From UBA10001 sp964349095 (GTDB lineage Bacteria; Patescibacteriota; Patescibacteriia; Veblenbacterales; UBA10138), in assembly GCA_964349095.1 (NCBI GenBank), contig CAYGFD010000001.1, forward strand, positions 19,747 through 83,746: 64,000 nucleotides of DNA, read 5' to 3'. A program made the position numbers and the translations under genes. This document shows positions 49,772-57,476 of the stretch, piece by piece; positions within the stretch are counted from its first letter, which is position 1, and each line of letters starts with the position of its first letter. Below the pieces are notes generated by a model. The model worked only from the letters and a program-made list of their open reading frames with translations, was not told the DNA's origin and did no database searches.

Positions 49772-51466
49772 ATGATGGACTCATCAGACTTAAGGCAAAA
49801 ATTCCTAGATTTTTTTAAGAGCAAGGGACACGTGATTATCCCTTCCTCTTCTTTAGTTCCAGAAAATGATCCGTCGGTATTATTGACTACTGCCGGCATG
49901 CAACAATTCAAACCATATTATACTAGCGCAGCTGATCCACTGAAGGATAATCATTTAAGTCTAGGCAAGCCTTTGGGCTCAAAAAGTGTCGCTACTGTCC
50001 AAAAATCTTTTCGTACGTCTGATATAGATGAAGTAGGTGATAATACGCACCTGACATTTTTTGAGATGTTAGGTAACTTTAGTTTTGGTGGTTATGGAAA
50101 AAAAGAGGCCATCGAGTATGCGTATGAATTTATTACTGGAACCTTAGGCCTGACTATTGATTATGTCTCGGTTTTTGCAGGTGAAGGTAATGTGCCGACT
50201 GATTTAGAGTCAGAGAATATTTGGAAAAGTATCGACGGCAAATTAAAAATCGTCCGATCTGGGCGAGCGGATAATTTTTGGGGACCTACTGGTGATCAAG
50301 GGCCATGTGGTCCCACAACCGAAATATATGTCAACGGGGTGGAGATTTGGAATATTGTCTTTAATGAGTTTTACCAAAATGCTGATAAATCTTTAACTAA
50401 ACTTGATAGACTTGGTATAGATACGGGTATGGGTTTGGAAAGGTTGGCGGCTGTAGTTCAAAATGTGCCGACCGTTTTTGACACTGATTTGCTTAAATTT
50501 CTTATTGATGAGCAGGCTGAAATGATACCAGAAGAATCAAAAAGGATTATTGCTGATCATGCCAGGGCAATTGTTTTTCTTATTTCAGATGGAGTCGTAC
50601 CATCCAACAAAGAGGCGGGCTATATTTTACGTCGTATTTTGCGTCGCTTTATAGTAAAACGCCGAAATTCTACCGGTGATATTTTCACGCCGATAGTAAA
50701 CGTAATCAATTACTACAAAAAGTTTTATGAACTAGACGATAAGAAAATTGTTAATGTTTTCAAGGAGGAGTATGAACGTTTTGAGAAAACTCTTAATATT
50801 GGTATTCGTGAGCTTGAGAAAATAGAGGTAATTAACGCCGCAAACGCTTTTGATCTTTTTCAAAGTTATGGATTGCCGTACGAGGTTATAAAAGATATTA
50901 GCGGAGACAAATCTGCTCATTTAAAGCGCGCGGATTTTGATAAGGAATTTGCAAAACATCAAGATGTCTCAAGGGTTGCTTCGGCTGGTATGTTTAAAGG
51001 GGGATTGGTAGACCACGAGTCACAGACCATAAAGCACCATACAGCGCACCACTTATTGCTGGCAGCATTACGCCAGGTCTTGGGTAACCATGTATTACAG
51101 CGCGGATCAAATGTTTCTTCCGATCGTTTGCGAATAGATTTCTCTCACCCAGCAAAAATGACTGATGAGGAAAAAAATAAAGTCGAGCAAATTGTAAATG
51201 AAGCTATTAGGCAAGATTTGGATGTAAAAAGAGAGGAGATGCCTAAAGCAGAGGCAGAAAAACTTGGAGCATTGGCTGAGTTTGGCACTAAATACGGCGA
51301 CGTTGTATCTGTATATTCTATTTTAAACAAAGACGGAACGGTTTTTAGTCGAGAGTTTTGCGGTGGTCCGCATGTTACTCATACGGGTGAGTTAGGAAGC
51401 TTTAAGATTTTGAAGGAAGAAGCGGTGGCGGCTGGTATTCGTAGAATAAAAGCTAAAGCCGAATAA
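49772..51466 (+). CDS. alaS: Alanyl-tRNA synthetase, short form without C-Ala domain
   Basis: 564 residues against about 870 in most bacteria. Class II catalytic core present (LTTAGMQQFKPYY, FRTSDIDEVGDNTHLTFFEMLGNFSFG, GMGLERLAAV) and the editing domain is intact: HHTAHHLLLAAL and the CGGPHVTHTGE metal-site motif. The protein ends directly after the editing domain (GIRRIKAKAE), so the coiled-coil and C-Ala domain used for dimerisation and tRNA binding are absent. A TATAAG box a few bases before the ATG suggests a leaderless mRNA. Confidence 0.95.
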   Translation: MMDSSDLRQKFLDFFKSKGHVIIPSSSLVPENDPSVLLTTAGMQQFKPYYTSAADPLKDNHLSLGKPLGSKSVATVQKSFRTSDIDEVGDNTHLTFFEMLGNFSFGGYGKKEAIEYAYEFITGTLGLTIDYVSVFAGEGNVPTDLESENIWKSIDGKLKIVRSGRADNFWGPTGDQGPCGPTTEIYVNGVEIWNIVFNEFYQNADKSLTKLDRLGIDTGMGLERLAAVVQNVPTVFDTDLLKFLIDEQAEMIPEESKRIIADHARAIVFLISDGVVPSNKEAGYILRRILRRFIVKRRNSTGDIFTPIVNVINYYKKFYELDDKKIVNVFKEEYERFEKTLNIGIRELEKIEVINAANAFDLFQSYGLPYEVIKDISGDKSAHLKRADFDKEFAKHQDVSRVASAGMFKGGLVDHESQTIKHHTAHHLLLAALRQVLGNHVLQRGSNVSSDRLRIDFSHPAKMTDEEKNKVEQIVNEAIRQDLDVKREEMPKAEAEKLGALAEFGTKYGDVVSVYSILNKDGTVFSREFCGGPHVTHTGELGSFKILKEEAVAAGIRRIKAKAE

Positions 51467-51497
51467 AAAAACAACCCACGATGACCGGTGGGTTAAA
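51467..51497 (-). terminator. Intrinsic terminator of minus-strand gene J
   Basis: AACCCAC/GTGGGTT stem with the T-run on the minus strand, directly behind alaS. Confidence 0.82.
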
Positions 51498-51517
51498 CAC
51501 TATTAGATAAAGCTCAA

Positions 51518-51721
51518 TCAGTTTGAGCTAATATGTCCCGCCAACCATCTAAAAAATTCTGGGACTTCTTTTACACACTCTTTTGTTACAAGTATCGGGG
51601 TATAGAACATGACATAAAGCCACATCCACCAAAAGTGCCCCCAGGCACTATGGCCGCGATCCTTTGTGGCCTCCAGCCAATCCACTACTTTAACAATGAA
51701 AATAATGATGTTTTTAGGCAT
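51518..51721 (-). CDS. Stand-alone small gene J, 67-residue Trp-rich protein
   Basis: Starts at ATG 51721, nine bases after a perfect AGGAGG (minus strand, 51731-51736). Hydrophobic N-terminal stretch, then WGHFWWMWLYVMFYTPILV, a Trp-rich membrane segment, and a charged end. Not recognised. Leader contains TCGTTCTTTAT (minus strand), eleven bases identical to the leader of gene G. Confidence 0.68.
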   Translation of the reverse strand: MPKNIIIFIVKVVDWLEATKDRGHSAWGHFWWMWLYVMFYTPILVTKECVKEVPEFFRWLAGHISSN

Positions 51722-51739
51722 GATGACCACCCTCCTATG

Positions 51740-52050
51740 ATTGTTATTTAAAAGAACTAATAAAGAACGAAAATTATAATTAATAATGCTATCAAATGCA
51801 TAAATAAAATCAATAGTTTTGTTTTTTAATTATATTAAAATAGCTAAAATTAGCCAAATCACATCATATTAACGCTCAATCACCCAATAATTCTTGACAT
51901 TATTTTAGAAAGTTATATAATTTCAACAGTAACCATTTTGTTAATTTGACGCTTTATCTTATAAAATCATAGTTTTATAGGTTTAATTTATGTCATCTGG
52001 CTTAAAAACCATGAGACATAAATTTTATTTTTACTCTTATTTAATGAAAA
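51740..52050 (+). promoter_or_regulatory. Gene-free AT-rich region before the ribosomal operon: promoter and structured leader
   Basis: The first part (51740-51880) holds the divergent leader of gene J and AT-rich DNA with nothing else recognised. A promoter TTGACA, 16 bp, TATAAT lies at 51894-51921. The leader of about 120 nt has two hairpins: TATAAAA/TTTTATA at 51960-51979 and AATTTATGTC/GACATAAATT at 51985-52024, the latter followed by a T-rich run, so it could act as an attenuator or autoregulatory site for infA and the genes after it. Confidence 0.78.
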
Positions 52051-52284
52051 GTGGAAGATAGAATACAATCGAATTCAAAAGGGTTTCTGGAAGTTGATGG
52101 ATCAATTGAAGAATTACTACCCTCTACAGCTTTTAAAATAAAACTTGATAACGGACATATTATTCTGGGGCATTTATCAGGTAGGATGAGAATGAATAGG
52201 ATTAGAATTTTGCCCGGTGATAGGGTGAAGGTGGAAATGACGCCTTACGATTTAACTAAAGGAAGAATTACTTATAGATATTAA
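52051..52284 (+). CDS. infA: Translation initiation factor IF-1
   Basis: 77 residues, OB fold: VDGSIEELLPSTAFKIKLDNG, then GHLSGRMRMNRIRILPGDRVKVEMTPYD, typical IF-1. Start is GTG at 52051; the nearby ATG at 52044 is out of frame and closes at once. First gene of the operon running to rpsI. Confidence 0.95.
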   Translation: MEDRIQSNSKGFLEVDGSIEELLPSTAFKIKLDNGHIILGHLSGRMRMNRIRILPGDRVKVEMTPYDLTKGRITYRY

Positions 52285-52286
52285 TT

Positions 52287-52400
52287 ATGAAAGTTAGAGC
52301 ATCAGTAAAACCAATGTGTTTAAAGTGCAAAAGAATTCGCCGAGGAAAGCGATTGGTTATTATTTGTTCTAATCCTAAACATAAGCAAAGACAAGGTTAA
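52287..52400 (+). CDS. rpmJ: Ribosomal protein bL36
   Basis: 37 residues with the zinc site CLKC...C...H (Cys 11, 14, 27 and His 32): MKVRASVKPMC and the basic RRGKR stretch are diagnostic. Two bases after infA. Zinc-binding form. Confidence 0.96.
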   Translation: MKVRASVKPMCLKCKRIRRGKRLVIICSNPKHKQRQG

Positions 52401-52405
52401 TTTTT

Positions 52406-52795
52406 ATGGCACGTATTGCTGGAGTAAATCTACCAAACGAAAAAAGAATTGAGGCGGCACTGCCTTATATTTACGGTGTCGGCCGAACTCGTTCCAAGCA
52501 AATTTTAAACGAAGCTGGAATTGATTTAAATATTCGTACTAAGGATTTAACAGAAGCGCAGGTCAATAAATTGAGAGATTTAATTGAAAAACAATTTAAA
52601 GTAGAAGGCGATTTACGTCGCGAAGTTTTATTGAATATTAAAAGATTAAAAGAAATTGGTTCATATCGAGGGTCTAGGCACGCAAAAGGTTTGCCTTCTC
52701 GTGGTCAGAGAACCAAGACTAATACAAGAACCGTGCGTGGTAATGTCAGAAGGACCATGGGTTCGGGCCGTAAGGCATCAGCACAAAAGACATAA
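52406..52795 (+). CDS. rpsM: Ribosomal protein uS13
   Basis: 129 residues: ARIAGVNLPNEKRIEAALPY at the start, GIGRTRS-type helix as GVGRTRSKQIL, and RHAKGLPSRGQRT near 92-104. Binds the head of the 30S subunit at the P site. Full length with a basic tail. Confidence 0.97.
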   Translation: MARIAGVNLPNEKRIEAALPYIYGVGRTRSKQILNEAGIDLNIRTKDLTEAQVNKLRDLIEKQFKVEGDLRREVLLNIKRLKEIGSYRGSRHAKGLPSRGQRTKTNTRTVRGNVRRTMGSGRKASAQKT

Positions 52796-52800
52796 ACTAT

Positions 52801-53232
52801 ATGACAGAGGAAGTACAAAAAGTAGAAAATACTAAATCGGCGGAGCCTGTTGTGGCGAAGGCTAAAAAGTCCAAGCGCAAGCGACAAGTTAGTCGTGGTA
52901 TTGCTCATGTTCTAGTAACCTATAACAATACTTTAGTTTCTATTACTGACCCTTCAGGAAATGTTTTAGCAACCGCCTCCGCTGGTCAGGCTGGATTTAA
53001 AGGTCCAAAGAAGGCAACTCCTTATGCCGCTGGTATAATAGTAAAAAATTTGTGCGAAAAAATTAAATTGTATGGTTTGAAAGAAGTAGATGTTCGCGTT
53101 AAGGGCGTTGGTGTTAGTCGCGAGGCTGCCGTCAGAGCTTTGTACGCAAATGGTTTACAGGTTTTATCAATTAAAGATATTACGCCGATAGCCCATAACG
53201 GTTGTCGTCCAAGAAAGCCAAGGAGAGTCTAA
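52801..53232 (+). CDS. rpsK: Ribosomal protein uS11
   Basis: 143 residues: an N-terminal Lys-rich extension of about 25 residues, then GIAHVLVTYNNTLVSITDPSGN and the C-terminal DVRVKGVGVSREAAVRAL and NGCRPRKPRRV. 30S platform protein next to the mRNA path. Confidence 0.97.
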   Translation: MTEEVQKVENTKSAEPVVAKAKKSKRKRQVSRGIAHVLVTYNNTLVSITDPSGNVLATASAGQAGFKGPKKATPYAAGIIVKNLCEKIKLYGLKEVDVRVKGVGVSREAAVRALYANGLQVLSIKDITPIAHNGCRPRKPRRV

Positions 53233-53233
53233 T

Positions 53234-53845
53234 ATGGGTAGATATATTGGATCAAAACATAGGATGTGTCGTCGCTTAGGAGAGCGTGTTTGTAATACTG
53301 ATAAATGTCCGGTTACTCGACGCAATTATCCGCCAGGAGTCCATGGTGTAAAGGGACGGGGAAAGTTAACACCTTATGGTAAGCAATTAAGAGAGAAACA
53401 AAAGGCTCGTTATACCTATGGTTTATTAGAGCGTCAATTTAGTGGCTATTATGAGAAAGCTATAAAAAAGACTGGAGCGACCGACGTTATATTTTTGCAA
53501 TTACTCGAAACTAGATTAGATAACGTGGTTTTCCGAATGGGATTTGCCAAAACCAGGGCTGCCGCTAGACAGTTAGTCAATCACGGCCACATCCAAGTTA
53601 ATGGTAAGAAGGTTGATATACCATCTTATTTAACTCGGCCAGGCGAGACTATCAACCCAGATCCAATTAGTCTTAAGTCCGCCTATTTTAAGAATTTAGA
53701 AAAAAATTGGGGCAAGCAGGTTGTACCAGAATGGTTAGCGGTAGATGGTAAAGAGTTTAAAGGCCAAGTCATGGCTTTACCTAAACCAGAACAAGTTGCC
53801 TCCACTATTGATATGAAGTTAATCGTAGAGTATTACTCTAGATAA
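53234..53845 (+). CDS. rpsD: Ribosomal protein uS4
   Basis: 203 residues. N-terminal zinc-type module (MCRRLGERVCNTDKCPVTRR, with Cys 12, 20 and 25 and a nearby His), then the S4 RNA-binding domain (RLDNVVFRMGFAKTRAAARQ, VNHGHIQVNGKKVDIPSY). Primary 16S rRNA binder; in many bacteria it represses its own operon, so it is a candidate regulator through the leader at 51985-52024. Confidence 0.96.
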   Translation: MGRYIGSKHRMCRRLGERVCNTDKCPVTRRNYPPGVHGVKGRGKLTPYGKQLREKQKARYTYGLLERQFSGYYEKAIKKTGATDVIFLQLLETRLDNVVFRMGFAKTRAAARQLVNHGHIQVNGKKVDIPSYLTRPGETINPDPISLKSAYFKNLEKNWGKQVVPEWLAVDGKEFKGQVMALPKPEQVASTIDMKLIVEYYSR

Positions 53846-53864
53846 TTATTTATATTATTTATAT

Positions 53865-54653
53865 ATGGAATCAATACCATTGCCACAATCAATAAAAACC
53901 GTAAATCTTGGATCCAACCATGATCAGGTTATTATTGAACCATTTTTTCCAGGATACGGCACTACCATTGCCAACGCCTTGAGAAGGGTGTTGCTTTCAT
54001 CCTTGCCTGGCGCAGCTATCACAGCCGTAAAAGTTAATGGTGTCAGTCATGAATTTTCTTCATTACCGGGCGTTAAGGAAGATATGGTTGATATTATTTT
54101 GAATTTAAAAAGAATGAAGTTTAAATTACATGGTGATCAGCCAGTAAAAGTTCATTTAAAAGTCAGCGGTATAAAGGAAGTAACTGGGGCTGATATTAAA
54201 ACAACAAGCGATGTTGAAGTGATGAATAAGGAGCAGTTTATTGCTAGTATCACTGACAAGAAGGGTGAGATCGACATGGAGTTTACCGTTAACAAGGGTA
54301 GGGGTTATGTGCCGGTTGAGGCACGTGAAAAAGAGAGTGTAGAGCTTGGACAAATTGCGGTTGATTCAATTTTTACACCGATTGTTAAAGTAGGTTTCAC
54401 GGTTGATGACGTTCGTGTTGGGCAGCAAACTAACTTTGATAAAATAACTTTAGATATTGAAACAGACGGTAGTATTTCACCGCTTGATGCTGTTAAAGAA
54501 TCAGCATCTATTTTGGTGAATCATTTTAACTTTATCCAAGGTGGTGAAGAGCCAGTAATTGCTCACGCCGTGGCCGACGAGGTGCCTCAGTCCGAAGATG
54601 ACTCAGGCGAGCAAAAGACTAAAAAGCGTGGTCGCCCTAAGAAAGATGCTTAA
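53865..54653 (+). CDS. rpoA: RNA polymerase alpha subunit lacking the C-terminal domain
   Basis: 262 residues. The N-terminal assembly domain is complete: FPGYGTTIANALRRVLLSSLPGAAIT, ARVEKESVELG-type segment, PLDAVKESASILVNHF near 208-223. The alpha-CTD (about 80 residues that bind UP elements and activators) is absent. After residue 228 there is an acidic linker and then KKRGRPKK at 253-260, which matches the AT-hook core RGRP flanked by Lys. Length elsewhere is about 310-330. Confidence 0.95.
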   Translation: MESIPLPQSIKTVNLGSNHDQVIIEPFFPGYGTTIANALRRVLLSSLPGAAITAVKVNGVSHEFSSLPGVKEDMVDIILNLKRMKFKLHGDQPVKVHLKVSGIKEVTGADIKTTSDVEVMNKEQFIASITDKKGEIDMEFTVNKGRGYVPVEAREKESVELGQIAVDSIFTPIVKVGFTVDDVRVGQQTNFDKITLDIETDGSISPLDAVKESASILVNHFNFIQGGEEPVIAHAVADEVPQSEDDSGEQKTKKRGRPKKDA

Positions 54654-54655
54654 TT

Positions 54656-55006
54656 ATGAGACATCGTAAGCAAGGTAGAAAATTTGGTCGTTTAACCGGT
54701 CCGCGTAAGGCACTTTTAAGGAGTTTGTCGGTGAGCTTGGTTTTGTATGAAAAAGTTAAGACTACTGAAGCCAAGGCCAAAGAGTTAAGGGGTGTTGTTG
54801 AAAAAATGATAACCCGAGGCAAGGCCAATACCTTGACCGCTCGACGTTTATTGTTATCACAACTAGCTCAAGAGAATGCAGTTAAAAAGATTTTAGAAGT
54901 TTTATCACCTCGTTACGCTGATCGTAAGGGTGGTTATACCAGAGTTATCAAATTAGTTCGACGTGCGGGCGACGGCGCTAAGATGGCTATTATTGAATTT
55001 ATATAA
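54656..55006 (+). CDS. rplQ: Ribosomal protein bL17
   Basis: 116 residues with the diagnostic start MRHRKQGRKFGRLTGPRKAL and the VRRAGDGAKMAIIEF ending. Located at the peptide exit tunnel in the 50S subunit. Usual place after rpoA. Confidence 0.97.
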   Translation: MRHRKQGRKFGRLTGPRKALLRSLSVSLVLYEKVKTTEAKAKELRGVVEKMITRGKANTLTARRLLLSQLAQENAVKKILEVLSPRYADRKGGYTRVIKLVRRAGDGAKMAIIEFI

Positions 55007-55007
55007 T

Positions 55008-55367
55008 ATGAACAAGCAAGAGGTAATTAAGTTTAATGCTACAGGCAAGATTTTTGGAAGATTAGCGACCGAGGTTGCGACTATTTTACGTGGTAAGAGG
55101 ACTGTAGGTTTTAGACCAAATTTAAATCCGGGCATTAAGGTTGAAGTTTCAAATATTGAGAATATTAAATTTTCTGGAACCAAAATGACCACGCGACAGT
55201 ATCACAGCTTTAGTGGTTATCCCGGTGGATTAAAAACCACTACTTTAAAGCAAAAGTTTGAGAAGAATCCAATCGAGTTATTTAGGCAAGCAGTCATTCA
55301 TATGTTGCCGAAAAATCGTTTGTCTTCAGTTATAATAAAAAATTTGACGATCAAGAAAGGTGAATAA
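55008..55367 (+). CDS. rplM: Ribosomal protein uL13
   Basis: 119 residues from ATG 55008, just after the rplQ stop; a longer in-frame start at 54963 would lie inside rplQ. KIFGRLATEVATILRGK, then YHSFSGYPGGLKT and AVIHMLPKNRL are L13 signatures. Slightly shorter than the usual 140. Confidence 0.94.
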   Translation: MNKQEVIKFNATGKIFGRLATEVATILRGKRTVGFRPNLNPGIKVEVSNIENIKFSGTKMTTRQYHSFSGYPGGLKTTTLKQKFEKNPIELFRQAVIHMLPKNRLSSVIIKNLTIKKGE

Positions 55368-55370
55368 TTT

Positions 55371-55889
55371 ATGGTAAAGAAAACTGAGCACAAGCCAAAA
55401 ACTATTAAGCATGCTAAAAAGACCGTTACCCATAAGGCGACAGTTAAGCACGAGGAGAAAGTTCAGCAGGAGAAGTCGGTTAAGAAATTGGATAAGAATT
55501 TAGGTTATATTTTTGCCGTCGGTCGACGCAAGTCGGCGATTGCACGAGTAAGACTTTTTGACGGTGGTAAGGGTGATGTGGTTGTTAATAACAAAACAAT
55601 GGCTCAGTATTTTCCAAGTTTTGAGTATCAATTGTTAGTCTTATCGCCATTAAAGGCAGTTGGTATGGCGGACAAGTTTAATTTATCAGTCAGAGTTTTA
55701 GGTGGCGGAAAAAATGGCCAGGCTGAAGCAACGCGGCTTGGTGTTGCGAGGGCGCTCATTATTCATAACCCGGATTGGCGCGCAACCCTAAAGCCATTTG
55801 GTTATTTAACTAGAGATGCCCGAGTTAAGGAAAGAAAGAAACCAGGTTTAAAGAAGGCCCGTCGTGCACCTCAGTGGCAAAAGAGATAA
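55371..55889 (+). CDS. rpsI: Ribosomal protein uS9
   Basis: 172 residues: an extra N-terminal Lys/His-rich region of about 45 residues, then the S9 core (FAVGRRKSAIARVRLFDGG) and the conserved C-terminus GLKKARRAPQWQKR, whose last basic residues reach the P-site tRNA. Last gene of the operon; terminator follows. Confidence 0.96.
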   Translation: MVKKTEHKPKTIKHAKKTVTHKATVKHEEKVQQEKSVKKLDKNLGYIFAVGRRKSAIARVRLFDGGKGDVVVNNKTMAQYFPSFEYQLLVLSPLKAVGMADKFNLSVRVLGGGKNGQAEATRLGVARALIIHNPDWRATLKPFGYLTRDARVKERKKPGLKKARRAPQWQKR

Positions 55890-55898
55890 TTTACGAAA

Positions 55899-55928
55899 AA
55901 CCTCAAACTTTGTTTGGGGTTTTTTTGT
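55899..55928 (+). terminator. Terminator of the ribosomal protein operon
   Basis: AAACCTCAAAC/GTTTGGGGTTT with a three-base loop and a T-run. Confidence 0.9.
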
Positions 55929-55996
55929 TTTCTGTAATGTTAAGGGGTCGTTATATTAAATAATGACGAGTATATATCAAAATCATCATTTTTACG

Positions 55997-56024
55997 TTGA
56001 TTATTGGTGTAAATTTAGTATAAT
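55997..56024 (+). promoter_or_regulatory. Promoter of the polysaccharide cluster
   Basis: TTGATT, 16 bp, TATAAT; the ATG at 56031 is six bases after the -10 box, so the transcript is expected to be leaderless. Confidence 0.75.
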
Positions 56025-56030
56025 AATACT

Positions 56031-57476
56031 ATGTCCGCAGAGCCGCGAGCGCTCGCTCGAAACACATCGCACTTTACCTTGGCGCTCGTAGCTCAAAAGG
56101 TAATTTCATTTTTATACTTTACATATTTGGCTAGAATTTTCGCACCAGCCGAAATTGGTCAATATGTTTTTGCGTTATCATTCACAACCATTTTTTCAGT
56201 TTTCATTGATATTGGACTTGGTTATGTTTTGACTACGGAAGTTGCGAAAGATAAAACTAAAGCCCAATCTTTTTGGGAGAACGTTATATTTTTTAAACTC
56301 GTTTCATTTGCTGTCGCAGTTGTTCTAGCTTGGGCAATAATTAATGTATTGGGGTATACAGGTATGGCTCGGGATTTGGTTTACATCGCTTTTATTATTA
56401 TGGTGATAGACTCGCTGGTTTTATCGGCCTACTCACTAATACGAGCCTTTCAAAATTTATGGTGGGAAAGTATCGGCACTGTACTTTTTCAAATAACCGT
56501 AGTCTCATGTGGGTTTCTAATAACTTTGTTTACTCGGGATTTGCGGTTAATAATGCTTGCCCTAATAGTTGGTGGTTTTGTTAATTTAACTTACTCCTGG
56601 AGTAGATTAAAAAAATTTGGAATTTCAATTTGGCCCAAATATCATCGCCCAGTTTTAAAGCAGTTGTTAATTCTAGCTTGGCCTTTTGGTTTAGCATTAA
56701 TTTTAACTAGATTGTACGGTTATGTGGACAGTGTATTATTGTCCGTTCTAGCAGGAGACGAAGCGGTTGGTTTTTATAGTGTGGCTTATAAAATTGCCTT
56801 CGCTTGGCAATTTATTGCCTCAGCCTTTGCCGCGTCGCTGTTACCAGGCTTTAGTGCCTATATCGCAACAGCTAAGGGGATGTTACCTGAGATTTTTTCA
56901 AAAGCAGTGCATTATTTAAATATCGTGTCCTTTCCTCTGGCAGGCGGTTTTATTGTTTTAGCGCCGGCGATTATAAAGGCGGTCTATCCGCAATATCTAC
57001 AGTCGGTGTTGCCGTTGCAAATTTTAATGGTTAGTTTGGTTTTTTTATTTTTAACATTTCCTGTGGGTTCATTATTATCGGCTAGTGGATTGCAAAAAAG
57101 AAATACCTGGAATTTGCTAATCACCGTAGTTATAAGTGTAATTATTAATTTTGTTTTAATACCCAAGTTTGGCGCCGCTGGTGCTGCTAGCGCGTCATTA
57201 ATTAGCTCTCTCGTTTACTTCCTAGTCGGCTGGTTTGTGATTTCCAAAGTCATCAATTTAAATTATCGGGAAATTTTTTTAAGTGCGCTTAAAGTTTTAC
57301 TTGCTACCATTGTTATGTCTTTTTTTATGTTTATAGCGGTATACAAAATACATTTAGGCTTCGTATTACTACTGGGAATTATTATCTACTTTATTAGTAT
57401 CATTATATTTAAGGGCTTGAGTTTGTCTGAGATTAAAGAATTAAAATCGATTGTTTTTAGTAAGAATAAAGTATGA
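56031..57476 (+). CDS. Polysaccharide flippase (Wzx/RfbX, MATE-like)
   Basis: 481 residues, about 12-14 transmembrane helices. The start ARNTSHFTLALVAQKVISFLYF and later FYSVAYKIAFAWQFIASAFAASLLPGFSAY are typical of the oligosaccharide flippase family. It moves lipid-linked sugar repeats across the membrane. First gene of a run of glycosyltransferases; overlaps the next gene by 4 bp. Confidence 0.9.
   Translation: MSAEPRALARNTSHFTLALVAQKVISFLYFTYLARIFAPAEIGQYVFALSFTTIFSVFIDIGLGYVLTTEVAKDKTKAQSFWENVIFFKLVSFAVAVVLAWAIINVLGYTGMARDLVYIAFIIMVIDSLVLSAYSLIRAFQNLWWESIGTVLFQITVVSCGFLITLFTRDLRLIMLALIVGGFVNLTYSWSRLKKFGISIWPKYHRPVLKQLLILAWPFGLALILTRLYGYVDSVLLSVLAGDEAVGFYSVAYKIAFAWQFIASAFAASLLPGFSAYIATAKGMLPEIFSKAVHYLNIVSFPLAGGFIVLAPAIIKAVYPQYLQSVLPLQILMVSLVFLFLTFPVGSLLSASGLQKRNTWNLLITVVISVIINFVLIPKFGAAGAASASLISSLVYFLVGWFVISKVINLNYREIFLSALKVLLATIVMSFFMFIAVYKIHLGFVLLLGIIIYFISIIIFKGLSLSEIKELKSIVFSKNKV

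Noticed and set aside
51533..51751. Plus-strand frame opposite gene J
   Set aside because: No ribosome binding site or promoter; the minus-strand frame has AGGAGG, a terminator and a typical membrane segment.
54963..55007. Longer start of ribosomal protein L13
   Set aside because: The extension lies inside rplQ and does not resemble L13; ATG 55008 gives the standard start.
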